The position numbers were made by a program, and so were the translations under genes. Shown here one piece after another: positions 1 to 5,270 of a stretch of 8,284 nt of DNA. Position 1 is the stretch's first letter, and each line of letters opens with the position of its first letter. The DNA is from Verrucomicrobia bacterium UBA3214. Lineage in GTDB: Bacteria > Verrucomicrobiota > Kiritimatiellia > RFP12 > UBA1067. The stretch is taken from the NCBI GenBank assembly GCA_002363575.1, contig DEWI01000063.1, positions 1 to 8,284 of the forward strand. The letters run 5' to 3'. Under the pieces are notes generated by a model. The model searched no databases. It had not been told where the DNA came from and saw only the letters and a program-made list of their open reading frames with translations.

Positions 1-34
1 AAAATTATGGTTGCTTAGGGGGGCCGCCGCCCGA

Positions 35-55
35 TGTGGAGAGCAAAAGCGGAAT
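35..55 (+). repeat. Left terminal inverted repeat of the insertion sequence
   Basis: These 21 bases are the exact reverse complement of 1282-1302. The outer edge starts TGTGG and the inner part ends AAAAGCGGAAT. It overlaps the candidate transposase promoter and the palindrome at 49-70. Confidence 0.9.
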
Positions 56-65
56 TTGATACAAT
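37..65 (+). promoter_or_regulatory. Candidate transposase promoter inside the left end, predicted leaderless transcript
   Basis: A -10 like TACAAT at 60-65 has an extended TG at 57-58. A weak -35 like TGGAGA (4 of 6 consensus bases) lies at 37-42, with 17-bp spacing. A start point seven bases after the -10 falls at about 72, the A of the transposase ATG. No Shine-Dalgarno sequence precedes that ATG. The -35 lies in the inverted repeat, so transposase bound to the end would be expected to block transcription. This is inference from sequence only. Confidence 0.5.
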
Positions 66-70
66 TCCGC
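49..70. promoter_or_regulatory. Palindrome over the transposase -10, possible operator or second transposase-binding site
   Basis: Perfect 8-bp arms GCGGAATT (49-56) and AATTCCGC (63-70) flank a 6-base centre. The left arm is the inner part of the terminal repeat. The right arm is an inverted copy of the same core, so the left end holds two core motifs in opposite orientation around the candidate -10. It could be an autoregulatory site; no experimental link is visible. Confidence 0.45.
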
Positions 71-71
71 C

Positions 72-1277
72 ATGGAAAAACAGATTGCAAACAGGCTGGG
101 CGTCGCGCACGTACGCGACACGGTAAAGTCCTTCTCGGAAGGCTCCATTTCCCTCGCGCAGGCACTCTCCGAGCTCGGCATCGGGAAGACCAGGCTCTAT
201 GAGCTGAAGGCGGATTTTCTCAGGGCAAAGGCAAGGGGAGCGTCAGAAGAATGGGCCCCGGGATCGTCCGGCGGTAATCACATGCAGGCGTGGCCGGAGG
301 AAGTGCAGTCGTTCCTGCGCAGAGTCCTTGGCACGCACAGCAATGCCGACAGGTACTCGTATGCGTTCGCGGCGAGCGAGCTGGGGCGCAAGTTCAGGTT
401 TGCCGTGGACAGGGGGCAGGTGCGGCACTGGGCGATCGACCACGGCATCAAGAGCTTCCTTGGGAAGCCTCGCGTCACGCCGCATGTCAGGCGGTGGCAG
501 CGCACCAGCATCGGCGAACTATGGCAGCTCGACGCCACGCCGGACTACTTCTTCGGCAGGGAGCATTCGCAGCTGCATCTGATAGACATGCTTGACGACT
601 GCAGCAGGCTCCAGGTTGGCTGCTCGCTGTACAGCCATGAGCGCGTGGATTCGTATTTGCACTTGTTTTACAAGGCTTTCATGCGCTACGGACAGCCTCT
701 GCAGATCTATGTCGACAAGGCGACATTCTTCTGCAAGGACGACGGATCCGACACCCAGCTCGCAAAACGGCTGAGGTTTTACGGCATCACTTTCATGTGT
801 GCGAACACGCCTGCCGCGAAGGGGAAGATCGAGCGGGTCCATCAGGTCTGGCAGGACAGGCTGCCTCGGTATTTCAAGAATGAAGGGGTGGGCGTCGACA
901 CTCCGCTGGAGGTTGTGAACGGCAGGATCGATTCGCTCGTCGATTACCGGAACGACTTTGAGGTGCACAGCGAAATACGAATGACTCCCAGGGCGGCGTG
1001 GGAAAAGGCGATTGCCGAAGGACGCTCGAAGATACGCCCGATCCCTGATGACGGATGGTGGGAACTTGTGTGGGCGCGGTGGGGCGGCATCGTCATAGGT
1101 CCAGGGGGGAAGGCTGTCGTCGATGGGCTGTGGTGCCCGACCGGGTGCGCGAATGGGACTCGTGGCTGGCTGTGCCGGCATGTGGACGAGTCGTTCTCGA
1201 TCGTGCTGAACAAACCGGAACAGGCAGTGCGTCCAAGGGTCGTGTTTTCGACCAATCCAAGGGTCGGAAACGTCTAA
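72..1277 (+). CDS. DDE transposase of the insertion sequence (integrase catalytic core)
   Basis: This 401-residue protein would catalyse cutting and joining of the element ends. Residues about 25-46 form a helix-turn-helix-like segment (ISLAQALSELGIGKTRLYEL). The central region is an rve-type integrase core with D154 (LWQLDATPDYF), D215 (QIYVDKATFF) and E254 (AAKGKIERVHQVW). The last two have 38 residues between them, so the DDE triad looks intact. The C-terminal part is typical of the SH3-like tail of such transposases but is not diagnostic. The ATG at 72 lies 17 bases from the inverted repeat, has no ribosome-binding site and coincides with the predicted transcript start. At least ten of the first 180 codons are AGG arginine codons, whereas recN and the genes downstream mainly use CGC, which fits an origin in another genome. 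Related families are IS481 and ISNCY/IS1202; the exact family is less certain than the function. Confidence 0.9.
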   Translation: MEKQIANRLGVAHVRDTVKSFSEGSISLAQALSELGIGKTRLYELKADFLRAKARGASEEWAPGSSGGNHMQAWPEEVQSFLRRVLGTHSNADRYSYAFAASELGRKFRFAVDRGQVRHWAIDHGIKSFLGKPRVTPHVRRWQRTSIGELWQLDATPDYFFGREHSQLHLIDMLDDCSRLQVGCSLYSHERVDSYLHLFYKAFMRYGQPLQIYVDKATFFCKDDGSDTQLAKRLRFYGITFMCANTPAAKGKIERVHQVWQDRLPRYFKNEGVGVDTPLEVVNGRIDSLVDYRNDFEVHSEIRMTPRAAWEKAIAEGRSKIRPIPDDGWWELVWARWGGIVIGPGGKAVVDGLWCPTGCANGTRGWLCRHVDESFSIVLNKPEQAVRPRVVFSTNPRVGNV

Positions 1278-1281
1278 GAGC

Positions 1282-1302
1282 ATTCCGCTTTTGCTCTCCA
1301 CA
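1282..1302 (-). repeat. Right terminal inverted repeat of the insertion sequence
   Basis: This is the exact reverse complement of 35-55 across 21 bases, beginning five bases after the transposase stop codon. It is taken as the true right end because it matches the left end perfectly, unlike the neighbouring copy at 1306-1325. Confidence 0.9.
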
Positions 1303-1305
1303 AAA

Positions 1306-1325
1306 ATTCCGCTTTTGAAATCCAC
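1306..1325 (-). repeat. Degenerate second copy of the right end, 24 bp outside it
   Basis: These 20 bases match 1282-1301 at 17 positions in the same orientation; the only differences are three central bases (CTC changed to AAA). The two copies have a 24-bp period. It may be an accessory transposase-binding site, the end of an older related element, or the actual outer terminus. Confidence 0.75.
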
Positions 1326-1357
1326 GCGACACAAACTGAATCACCATGCCAGCCCCC

Positions 1358-1387
1358 TTGACCGTGCGAAAGGGAATTTGCTATAAT
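1358..1387 (+). promoter_or_regulatory. tRNA operon promoter
   Basis: The -35 is TTGACC (1358-1363) and the -10 is a perfect TATAAT (1382-1387), with an 18-bp spacer and an extended TG at 1379-1380. Transcription should start near 1394, about eleven bases before the mature tRNA-Ser. This is the strongest sigma-70-type promoter in the window, as expected for stable RNA. Confidence 0.85.
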
Positions 1388-1404
1388 ATGCGGCCGACAG
1401 AGCC

Positions 1405-1496
1405 GGAGAGATGGCAGAGCCTGGTTGAATGCACATGACTCGAAATCATGCATACCCGCAAGGGTATCGGGGGTTCGAATCCCTCTCTCTCCGCCA
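1405..1496 (+). tRNA. tRNA-Ser(CGA), CCA encoded
   Basis: The acceptor stem GGAGAGA (1405-1411) pairs with TCTCTCC (1486-1492), followed by discriminator G and encoded CCA at 1494-1496. The anticodon stem CATGA/TCATG encloses loop CTCGAAA, giving anticodon CGA at 1441-1443, which reads UCG. A long variable arm, TACCC-GCAA-GGGTA, marks it as class II, as serine tRNAs are. The T arm GGGGG-TTCGAAT-CCCTC has one G-U pair. It lies seven bases before the next tRNA and is probably co-transcribed with it. Confidence 0.97.
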
Positions 1497-1503
1497 ATAG
1501 TCC

Positions 1504-1577
1504 GCGGGCGTAATTCAATGGCAGAATAGGAGCTTCCCAAGCTTCTTACGTGGGTTCGATTCCCATCGCCCGCTCCA
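1504..1577 (+). tRNA. tRNA-Gly(CCC), CCA encoded
   Basis: The acceptor stem GCGGGCG (1504-1510) pairs with CGCCCGC (1567-1573), then discriminator T and CCA at 1575-1577. The D stem is ATTC/GAAT. The anticodon stem GGAGC/GCTTC encloses TTCCCAA, so the anticodon is CCC at 1536-1538, reading GGG. The T loop is TTCGATT. Six T residues follow at 1579-1584 and could help end the tRNA transcript, although no dedicated hairpin precedes them apart from the tRNA fold itself. Confidence 0.97.
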
Positions 1578-1629
1578 ATTTTTTCTCCGTGCGCGCGGCG
1601 TTTACGCGCGGCGGGGCAAGACAGGTTCC

Positions 1630-3345
1630 ATGCTATCGCGTTTGACAGTATCCAATCTCGCGGTCGTCGAGAGGGCGCAAGTCGATTTTTGCCCGGGCCT
1701 CAACGTCCTGACGGGCGAAACCGGCGCAGGAAAATCCGTGCTGATCGGCGCGCTCGAGCTCGTGATGGGCGCGCGCGCCGATTCCTCGATCGTGCGCGAC
1801 GGCGCGGCGAATGCGCGCGTCGAAGCGGTTTTCGAGTTTCCAGAAGGCGGCGCAACGGCGAAAGCCGTAGAAGCCGTGCTTGACGATGCCGGCATAGAGC
1901 ATGCCGGGGCCTTGACGATCCGCAGACTCGTCGCCGCCGGCGGCGGGACGGGCCGCGTCTGGATCAACGATTGCTCGGCGACGGTGGGGACGCTGCGGCG
2001 CCTGGCCGCAATCCTCGTCGATATACACGGGCCGCGCGCCAACCAGTCCATTCTCGAAGAAGCGTTCCAGCGCGGCGTGCTGGATTCGTTCGGCGGGATT
2101 TCGCGCGCATCGTACGCGCAGGCCTGGGAAGCATACGCGGCGCTTCAAGACGAGCTTGACGCGCTGCTCGCCGCCGAAAACCCCGAAGACGAAATCGATC
2201 TGCTCTCTTTCCAGACGGAAGAGATCGCCGGCGCCGGCATTTCCGCCGACGACGACACCCTCGGCGAACGCCATGCGGCGGCGGCGCACGCCGGCGAAAT
2301 CGTGGAAGCCGCAAACGATTTGACGGAGACTATCGGCGGCGATGGCGGCATGCAAGACCTCGCGGCGCGCATCGCCGCGCGCGCCCGCCCGCTCGCGCGC
2401 TTCTTCCCCGATGCGACGGCATGGGCGGAGCAGGCGGAAGAACTGGGCATGCTGGCCGGAGAACTTTCCAGGAGCATCGCCGACGCCGCTTCGCGCATCG
2501 ACGCCGACCCTGCCGCGCTGGAAGAGATGGACGCGCGCCTTGGCGTAGTGAACCGGCTGACGAGGAAATACGGCGCATCCGCGCCTTCGCAACTCCTCGA
2601 AATACTGGCGGCGAAGCGCGAACGCCTCGCCGCGCTCTCCGGGCGCGGCCGCAGAATTGAGGAATTGCGCGCCGCGCAGGACGCCGCGCTCGCCACGCTC
2701 GAACAGCGCGGCGCCGCGCTACGCGAAGCGCGCGCGAAAGCCGGCGCGCGCCTTGCCAAAGCCGTGACGGCGCAACTGCGCGATCTCGGCTTCGCCAAGG
2801 CACGCTTCGCGGTGGCGGTGGCGGCGGCGGCGCCGGCGCGCAGCGGCTGCGACAAAGTGGAATTCGTATTCGAGCCGAACCCGGGCGAAAGCGCGCGCGC
2901 GCTTTCGGCGATCGCATCGAGCGGCGAAGCCGCGCGTGTCATGCTGGCGCTGAAAAGCGTTCTCGCCGCGCACGACGGCACGGATCTGCTGGTCTTCGAT
3001 GAAATCGACGCGAACATCGGCGGCGAGACCGGGCGCGCGGTCGGCGGGAAGATGCGCGCTGTCGCCGCGCACCACCAGGTCGTGGCGATAACGCACCTGC
3101 CGCAGAGCGCCGTTTTCGCAGAGCGGCATTTCATCGTTTCGAAAGCTGTGGCCGGTGGCCGCACGCGAACATCCATACACATGGCGGAAGGCGGCGAACG
3201 CGTCGCGGAACTTGCGCGCATGCTCGGCGGCGGCCCGGAAGCCGAGAAATTCGCGCTTTCCAGCCTCGCGGCCGCCGCCGAACCAGACGCGACCGGTTTG
3301 CAGAAATCCCGGCGCCAGAACCGAAGCCCGGAGGCGGAGTCTTAA
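1630..3345 (+). CDS. recN: DNA repair ATPase RecN
   Basis: RecN is an SMC-like cytoplasmic ATPase that acts early in recombinational repair of DNA double-strand breaks. This copy has 571 residues, close to the family norm of about 550-570. The Walker A is GETGAGKS (29-36). An HGPRANQ segment (133-139) stands where most RecN have HGQHEHQ. A helical, coiled-coil-prone middle (about 165-375) includes LSFQTEEI and LTRKYG. The ABC signature SSGEAARVML is at 430-439, Walker B LLVFDEID at 453-460, and the closing switch region ends in THLPQSA. The C-terminal VAELARMLGG is also typical. The ATG at 1630 is chosen because the conserved LTVSNLAVVE start follows at once; its ribosome-binding site is weak (ACAGG at 1621-1625). 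The signature differs from the common SGGELSR form. The next gene starts two bases after the stop, so the two are probably co-transcribed. Confidence 0.95.
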   Translation: MLSRLTVSNLAVVERAQVDFCPGLNVLTGETGAGKSVLIGALELVMGARADSSIVRDGAANARVEAVFEFPEGGATAKAVEAVLDDAGIEHAGALTIRRLVAAGGGTGRVWINDCSATVGTLRRLAAILVDIHGPRANQSILEEAFQRGVLDSFGGISRASYAQAWEAYAALQDELDALLAAENPEDEIDLLSFQTEEIAGAGISADDDTLGERHAAAAHAGEIVEAANDLTETIGGDGGMQDLAARIAARARPLARFFPDATAWAEQAEELGMLAGELSRSIADAASRIDADPAALEEMDARLGVVNRLTRKYGASAPSQLLEILAAKRERLAALSGRGRRIEELRAAQDAALATLEQRGAALREARAKAGARLAKAVTAQLRDLGFAKARFAVAVAAAAPARSGCDKVEFVFEPNPGESARALSAIASSGEAARVMLALKSVLAAHDGTDLLVFDEIDANIGGETGRAVGGKMRAVAAHHQVVAITHLPQSAVFAERHFIVSKAVAGGRTRTSIHMAEGGERVAELARMLGGGPEAEKFALSSLAAAAEPDATGLQKSRRQNRSPEAES

Positions 3346-3347
3346 TC

Positions 3348-4472
3348 ATGAGCGAGAACTTCAAAGCGAAGAACGCCGGCGTGGCGGAAATCGCCATTGT
3401 CGAGAACGTGTTCGGCGATGCCGACGAAACCACCGCCGCGATCCTGAAAAACGCCGCGCAGGACGAACACCCGCGCGTCTTCGTCGTCGCCGACGCCAAT
3501 GTCGTGCAGCGCACGGACGGCCTGGGCTCGCGCATCGGGCGCTATTTCAAGGCGAACGCGCTCGAGCTGGCGGCGCCGCCCTTCATCGCGCCCGGCGGGG
3601 AAAAGACGAAAAACGACGGCTTCCAATCCGCGCTGGCGCTCGCGAACGCGATGACGGCGGCGCATCCCGGCGCGCACGACGCCGTGATCGCGCTCGGGGG
3701 CGGCGCGACGCTGGATTTGGCGGGCTTTGCCGCCGCTACGCAGCGCTGCCGGCTTCCGCTCGTGCGCATACCGACTACGGCAATCGCGATGGTCGATGGA
3801 GCTTTCGCCAATACCGCGAGGATCGACGCCGCCGGCGTCAAGGATGCGCTCGCGACGCCGTCGCACGCATGCGCCGCGATCGTCGATCCTTCATTTCTCG
3901 CCACGGTGATTCCCGGCGTCTGGAAAGGCGGGATCAGCGAGCTTGTGCGCCATGCGGCCGTCCGCGATGCCGCGCTGATGCGCGAGCTTGCCGGCGCCGC
4001 GGCGGAGCTGCGCGAACACGGCGCGGCGGCGCTGCGGGATTTGGTGTGCGGCGCGGTGCGCTCGCGCGCGGCGAAAGGCGGCTCCGATTTCGCTGAATGG
4101 TGCGCGCTGCGGCTCCAGGAAATATCGTCGTTCAAAGTTCCGCACGGCTACGCCGTCGCCATCGCGATCGCGCTGGAAACGACATACGCATGCGCGCGCG
4201 GCCTTGTCAAGGAGGCCGACAAGGCGCTGATCTGCCAAACCCTCGCGGATTGCGGGGCGCTCGACGGCTTGACGCACAACCACCATATCCTCGCGGACGC
4301 GCAGGCCATCTCCGCGGGTTTCGCCGCATGGCGCGAACGCACGGGTTCGTTCGCGCGCACGCTTCCCGCGGGGATAGGCAAAGCGAAGGTGGAAGACGAG
4401 CCGGACGCGGAAATGTTCCAGAATGCCACGGCGGAGCTTTTCGCCGCCGCCGACGCCGCAGCCGCGAAATAG
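3348..4472 (+). CDS. 3-dehydroquinate synthase-fold protein, EboD-like, with altered active site
   Basis: This 374-residue protein belongs to the sugar-phosphate cyclase superfamily. Recognisable segments are PGGEKTKND (82-90), the NAD-binding ALGGGATLDLAGFAAAT (115-131), PTTAIAMVD (142-150), GISELVRHA (195-203) and PHGYAVAIAIA (265-275). Start, spacing and C-terminal GIGKAKVED fit EboD-type proteins better than housekeeping AroB. Compared with AroB, the lysine-bearing GGKT-type loop after D150 is replaced by GAFANTARID. The usual FGHxxxHxxE segment reads FAEWCALRLQ (248-257), so the first metal-ligand histidine becomes E250 and the second becomes L254. E198 and H266 remain. A shikimate-pathway reaction therefore looks unlikely; it may bind NAD or a sugar phosphate, do different chemistry, or be inactive. 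A strong Shine-Dalgarno (GGAGGCGGAG, 3330-3339) inside the end of recN supports the start. No other ebo genes are in view. The alignment is from memory of the family, so residue equivalences need checking. Confidence 0.75.
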   Translation: MSENFKAKNAGVAEIAIVENVFGDADETTAAILKNAAQDEHPRVFVVADANVVQRTDGLGSRIGRYFKANALELAAPPFIAPGGEKTKNDGFQSALALANAMTAAHPGAHDAVIALGGGATLDLAGFAAATQRCRLPLVRIPTTAIAMVDGAFANTARIDAAGVKDALATPSHACAAIVDPSFLATVIPGVWKGGISELVRHAAVRDAALMRELAGAAAELREHGAAALRDLVCGAVRSRAAKGGSDFAEWCALRLQEISSFKVPHGYAVAIAIALETTYACARGLVKEADKALICQTLADCGALDGLTHNHHILADAQAISAGFAAWRERTGSFARTLPAGIGKAKVEDEPDAEMFQNATAELFAAADAAAAK

Positions 4473-4523
4473 GCGGTTGCCGCCGGGCGTCTTCGCGGGC
4501 GGTCTTGCCTGTCCGGACGAGAA

Positions 4524-4542
4524 GCCGCGCCGATGGCGCGGC
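4524..4542 (+). terminator. Possible terminator of the recN / cyclase-like unit
   Basis: A perfect stem of GCCGCGCC and GGCGCGGC encloses a GAT loop, about 50 bases after the upstream stop codon. The U tract is poor (ATGTTT follows), so it would be a weak intrinsic terminator at best. It could also just block 3' exonuclease. Confidence 0.4.
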
Positions 4543-4701
4543 ATGTTTCCGCGTGCGGAGACTTTGCCCGGTCTGTCAAGCAGAACGTGCACACGGTGCA
4601 CGGTATTTGACGAACGGGCCATGCCGGAAAATGGCGTCTCCTTCTACCGGGTGCACGCTGTTGCAACGAATCGCGGGCTGCATTTTTTACGCTTTACCCC
4701 C

Positions 4702-4730
4702 TTGCAAACCGGTGTTAGTTATGGTAAACT
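4702..4730 (+). promoter_or_regulatory. Candidate feo operon promoter
   Basis: TTGCAA (4702-4707) and TAAACT (4725-4730) are separated by 17 bp, with an extended TG at 4722-4723. Transcription would begin near 4737, giving a leader of about 48 bases before feoA1. Iron-dependent control is expected for such operons, but no operator is recognisable here. Confidence 0.6.
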
Positions 4731-4751
4731 TTGCGCCGTCTAACACAAATA

Positions 4752-4768
4752 GGGTCTTGAAGAGGCCC
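4752..4768 (+). promoter_or_regulatory. Leader hairpin just upstream of the feoA1 ribosome-binding site
   Basis: GGGTCTT (4752-4758) can pair with GAGGCCC (4762-4768) around a GAA loop, seven pairs including two G-U. It ends two bases before the Shine-Dalgarno AAGGGA (4770-4775), which lies nine bases from the ATG. It could tune translation or mRNA stability; function is unproven. Confidence 0.35.
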
Positions 4769-4784
4769 GAAGGGAATAAAAGGG

Positions 4785-4994
4785 ATGCCGATTTACATGC
4801 TTGGAGTAGGGAACCGCCGGCGGATAAACGCAGTCCACGGCGACGACAGCGTCAAGAAACACTTGAACGAGCTGGGATTCGTGGAAGGCGCGGAAATCGA
4901 GATCGTTGCCGAGAATGGCGGCAATTTGATCGTCGGCGTGTACGGCACGCGCATTGCATTGAACCACGACCTCGCCAAAAGAATACTTGTATAA
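4785..4994 (+). CDS. feoA: FeoA-family ferrous iron transport accessory protein (first copy)
   Basis: A 69-residue cytoplasmic protein with the SH3-like FeoA fold, which assists the FeoB ferrous iron transporter. The family pattern is visible as KKHLNELGFVEGAEIEIV followed by a central turn (AENGGNLIV) and a closing strand RIALNHDLAKRILV. The start is supported by AAGGGA nine bases upstream; the in-frame ATG at 4797 is less likely because it would remove the first strand. It is the first gene after the candidate feo promoter, with the second feoA copy 31 bases later. It diverges clearly from that copy, so the pair is not a recent duplication. Such tandem FeoA proteins probably have distinct partners or roles, but the sequence does not show which. 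Confidence 0.9.
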   Translation: MPIYMLGVGNRRRINAVHGDDSVKKHLNELGFVEGAEIEIVAENGGNLIVGVYGTRIALNHDLAKRILV

Positions 4995-5025
4995 TCAGAA
5001 AACAGACAAAGAAGGACGACAGACA

Positions 5026-5247
5026 ATGACACTGAAAGACGTGGCGGTCGGATCATCCGCGAAGATAACGCGGCTGGGCGGCGAAGGCGCCGTGAAGCGG
5101 CGGTTGATGGACATGGGGCTGACGAAAGGGACGCTTTGCAAGGTCGTCAAAGTGGCGCCTGCAGGCGATCCCGTGGAACTCGACGTGCGGGGATACTCGC
5201 TGTCGATTCGCAAATCCGAAGCCGCGCTGATCGAAGTAGCGGAGTAA
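5026..5247 (+). CDS. feoA: FeoA-family ferrous iron transport accessory protein (second copy)
   Basis: A 73-residue FeoA protein with the classic pattern MTLKDVAVGSSAKITRL, then VKRRLMDMGLTKGTLCKVV, APAGDPVELDVRGYSLSIR and the final acidic ALIEVAE. This is the more canonical of the two FeoA copies and probably the direct FeoB partner; it lies 23 bases before feoB. The ATG at 5026 is chosen over an in-frame ATG at 4987 for two reasons: GAAGGA (5011-5016) sits at proper distance, and the extra 13 residues of the longer form overlap feoA1 and lack family similarity. It probably shares one transcript with its neighbours. Confidence 0.93.
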   Translation: MTLKDVAVGSSAKITRLGGEGAVKRRLMDMGLTKGTLCKVVKVAPAGDPVELDVRGYSLSIRKSEAALIEVAE

Positions 5248-5270
5248 ACAGAAACCTGAGAGGAGAAGCA

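Larger units (their letters stand above)
35..1302 (+). mobile_element. Complete insertion sequence with one DDE transposase gene, IS481/ISNCY (IS1202-like) type
   Basis: The element is bounded by perfect 21-bp inverted repeats at 35-55 and 1282-1302, both beginning TGTGGAGAGC at the outer edge. It is 1268 bp long and almost filled by a single transposase gene. No target-site duplication is visible: the bases before 35 do not match those after 1302. This suggests a very short duplication, later recombination or decay of the flank, or an end that really lies at the outer repeat copy (1306-1325). It sits about 55 bp upstream of a tRNA promoter and does not interrupt any gene in view. The family is inferred from transposase architecture (N-terminal helix-turn-helix, then an rve-type DDE core, about 400 residues); a search of IS collections would fix it. 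Confidence 0.85.
4473..4784. other. Gene-free spacer between the cyclase-like gene and the feo operon
   Basis: About 310 bases without a credible gene. The first part is GC-rich and hairpin-forming: GGCGG-TTG-CCGCC at 4472-4484 overlaps the preceding stop, and an 8-bp hairpin lies at 4524-4542. The middle has three copies of the palindrome GTGCAC (4587-4592, 4596-4601, 4651-4656). The last part is AT-richer and holds the feo promoter and leader. No Fur or DtxR box is recognisable by eye. Confidence 0.7.

Noticed and set aside
1303..1308. AAAATT at both 1-6 and 1303-1308 as a target-site duplication
   Set aside because: The left copy is 28 bases away from the element end while the right copy abuts it, and the bases beyond do not match; this is probably chance.
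1590..1615. GC-rich repeat before recN (CGCGCGGCG twice) as a terminator for the tRNA unit
   Set aside because: The T run lies before rather than after it, and the pairing is ambiguous; it looks like a short direct repeat of GC-rich sequence.
4660..4690. T run at 4683-4688 as an intrinsic terminator of a small RNA
   Set aside because: No convincing stem precedes the T run.
4714..4729. Possible Fur or DtxR-like box over the feo -10
   Set aside because: Only a loose inverted pattern is present and it does not match either consensus well enough to call.
4987..5025. Longer start for the second feoA
   Set aside because: The extra residues overlap feoA1, do not resemble FeoA, and the ATG at 5026 has the better ribosome-binding site.
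5136..5270. Upstream in-frame start that would extend FeoB by 45 residues
   Set aside because: It lies inside feoA2, and the GTPase G1 motif is at its normal position (residues 9-16) when the ATG at 5271 is used with AGGAG upstream.
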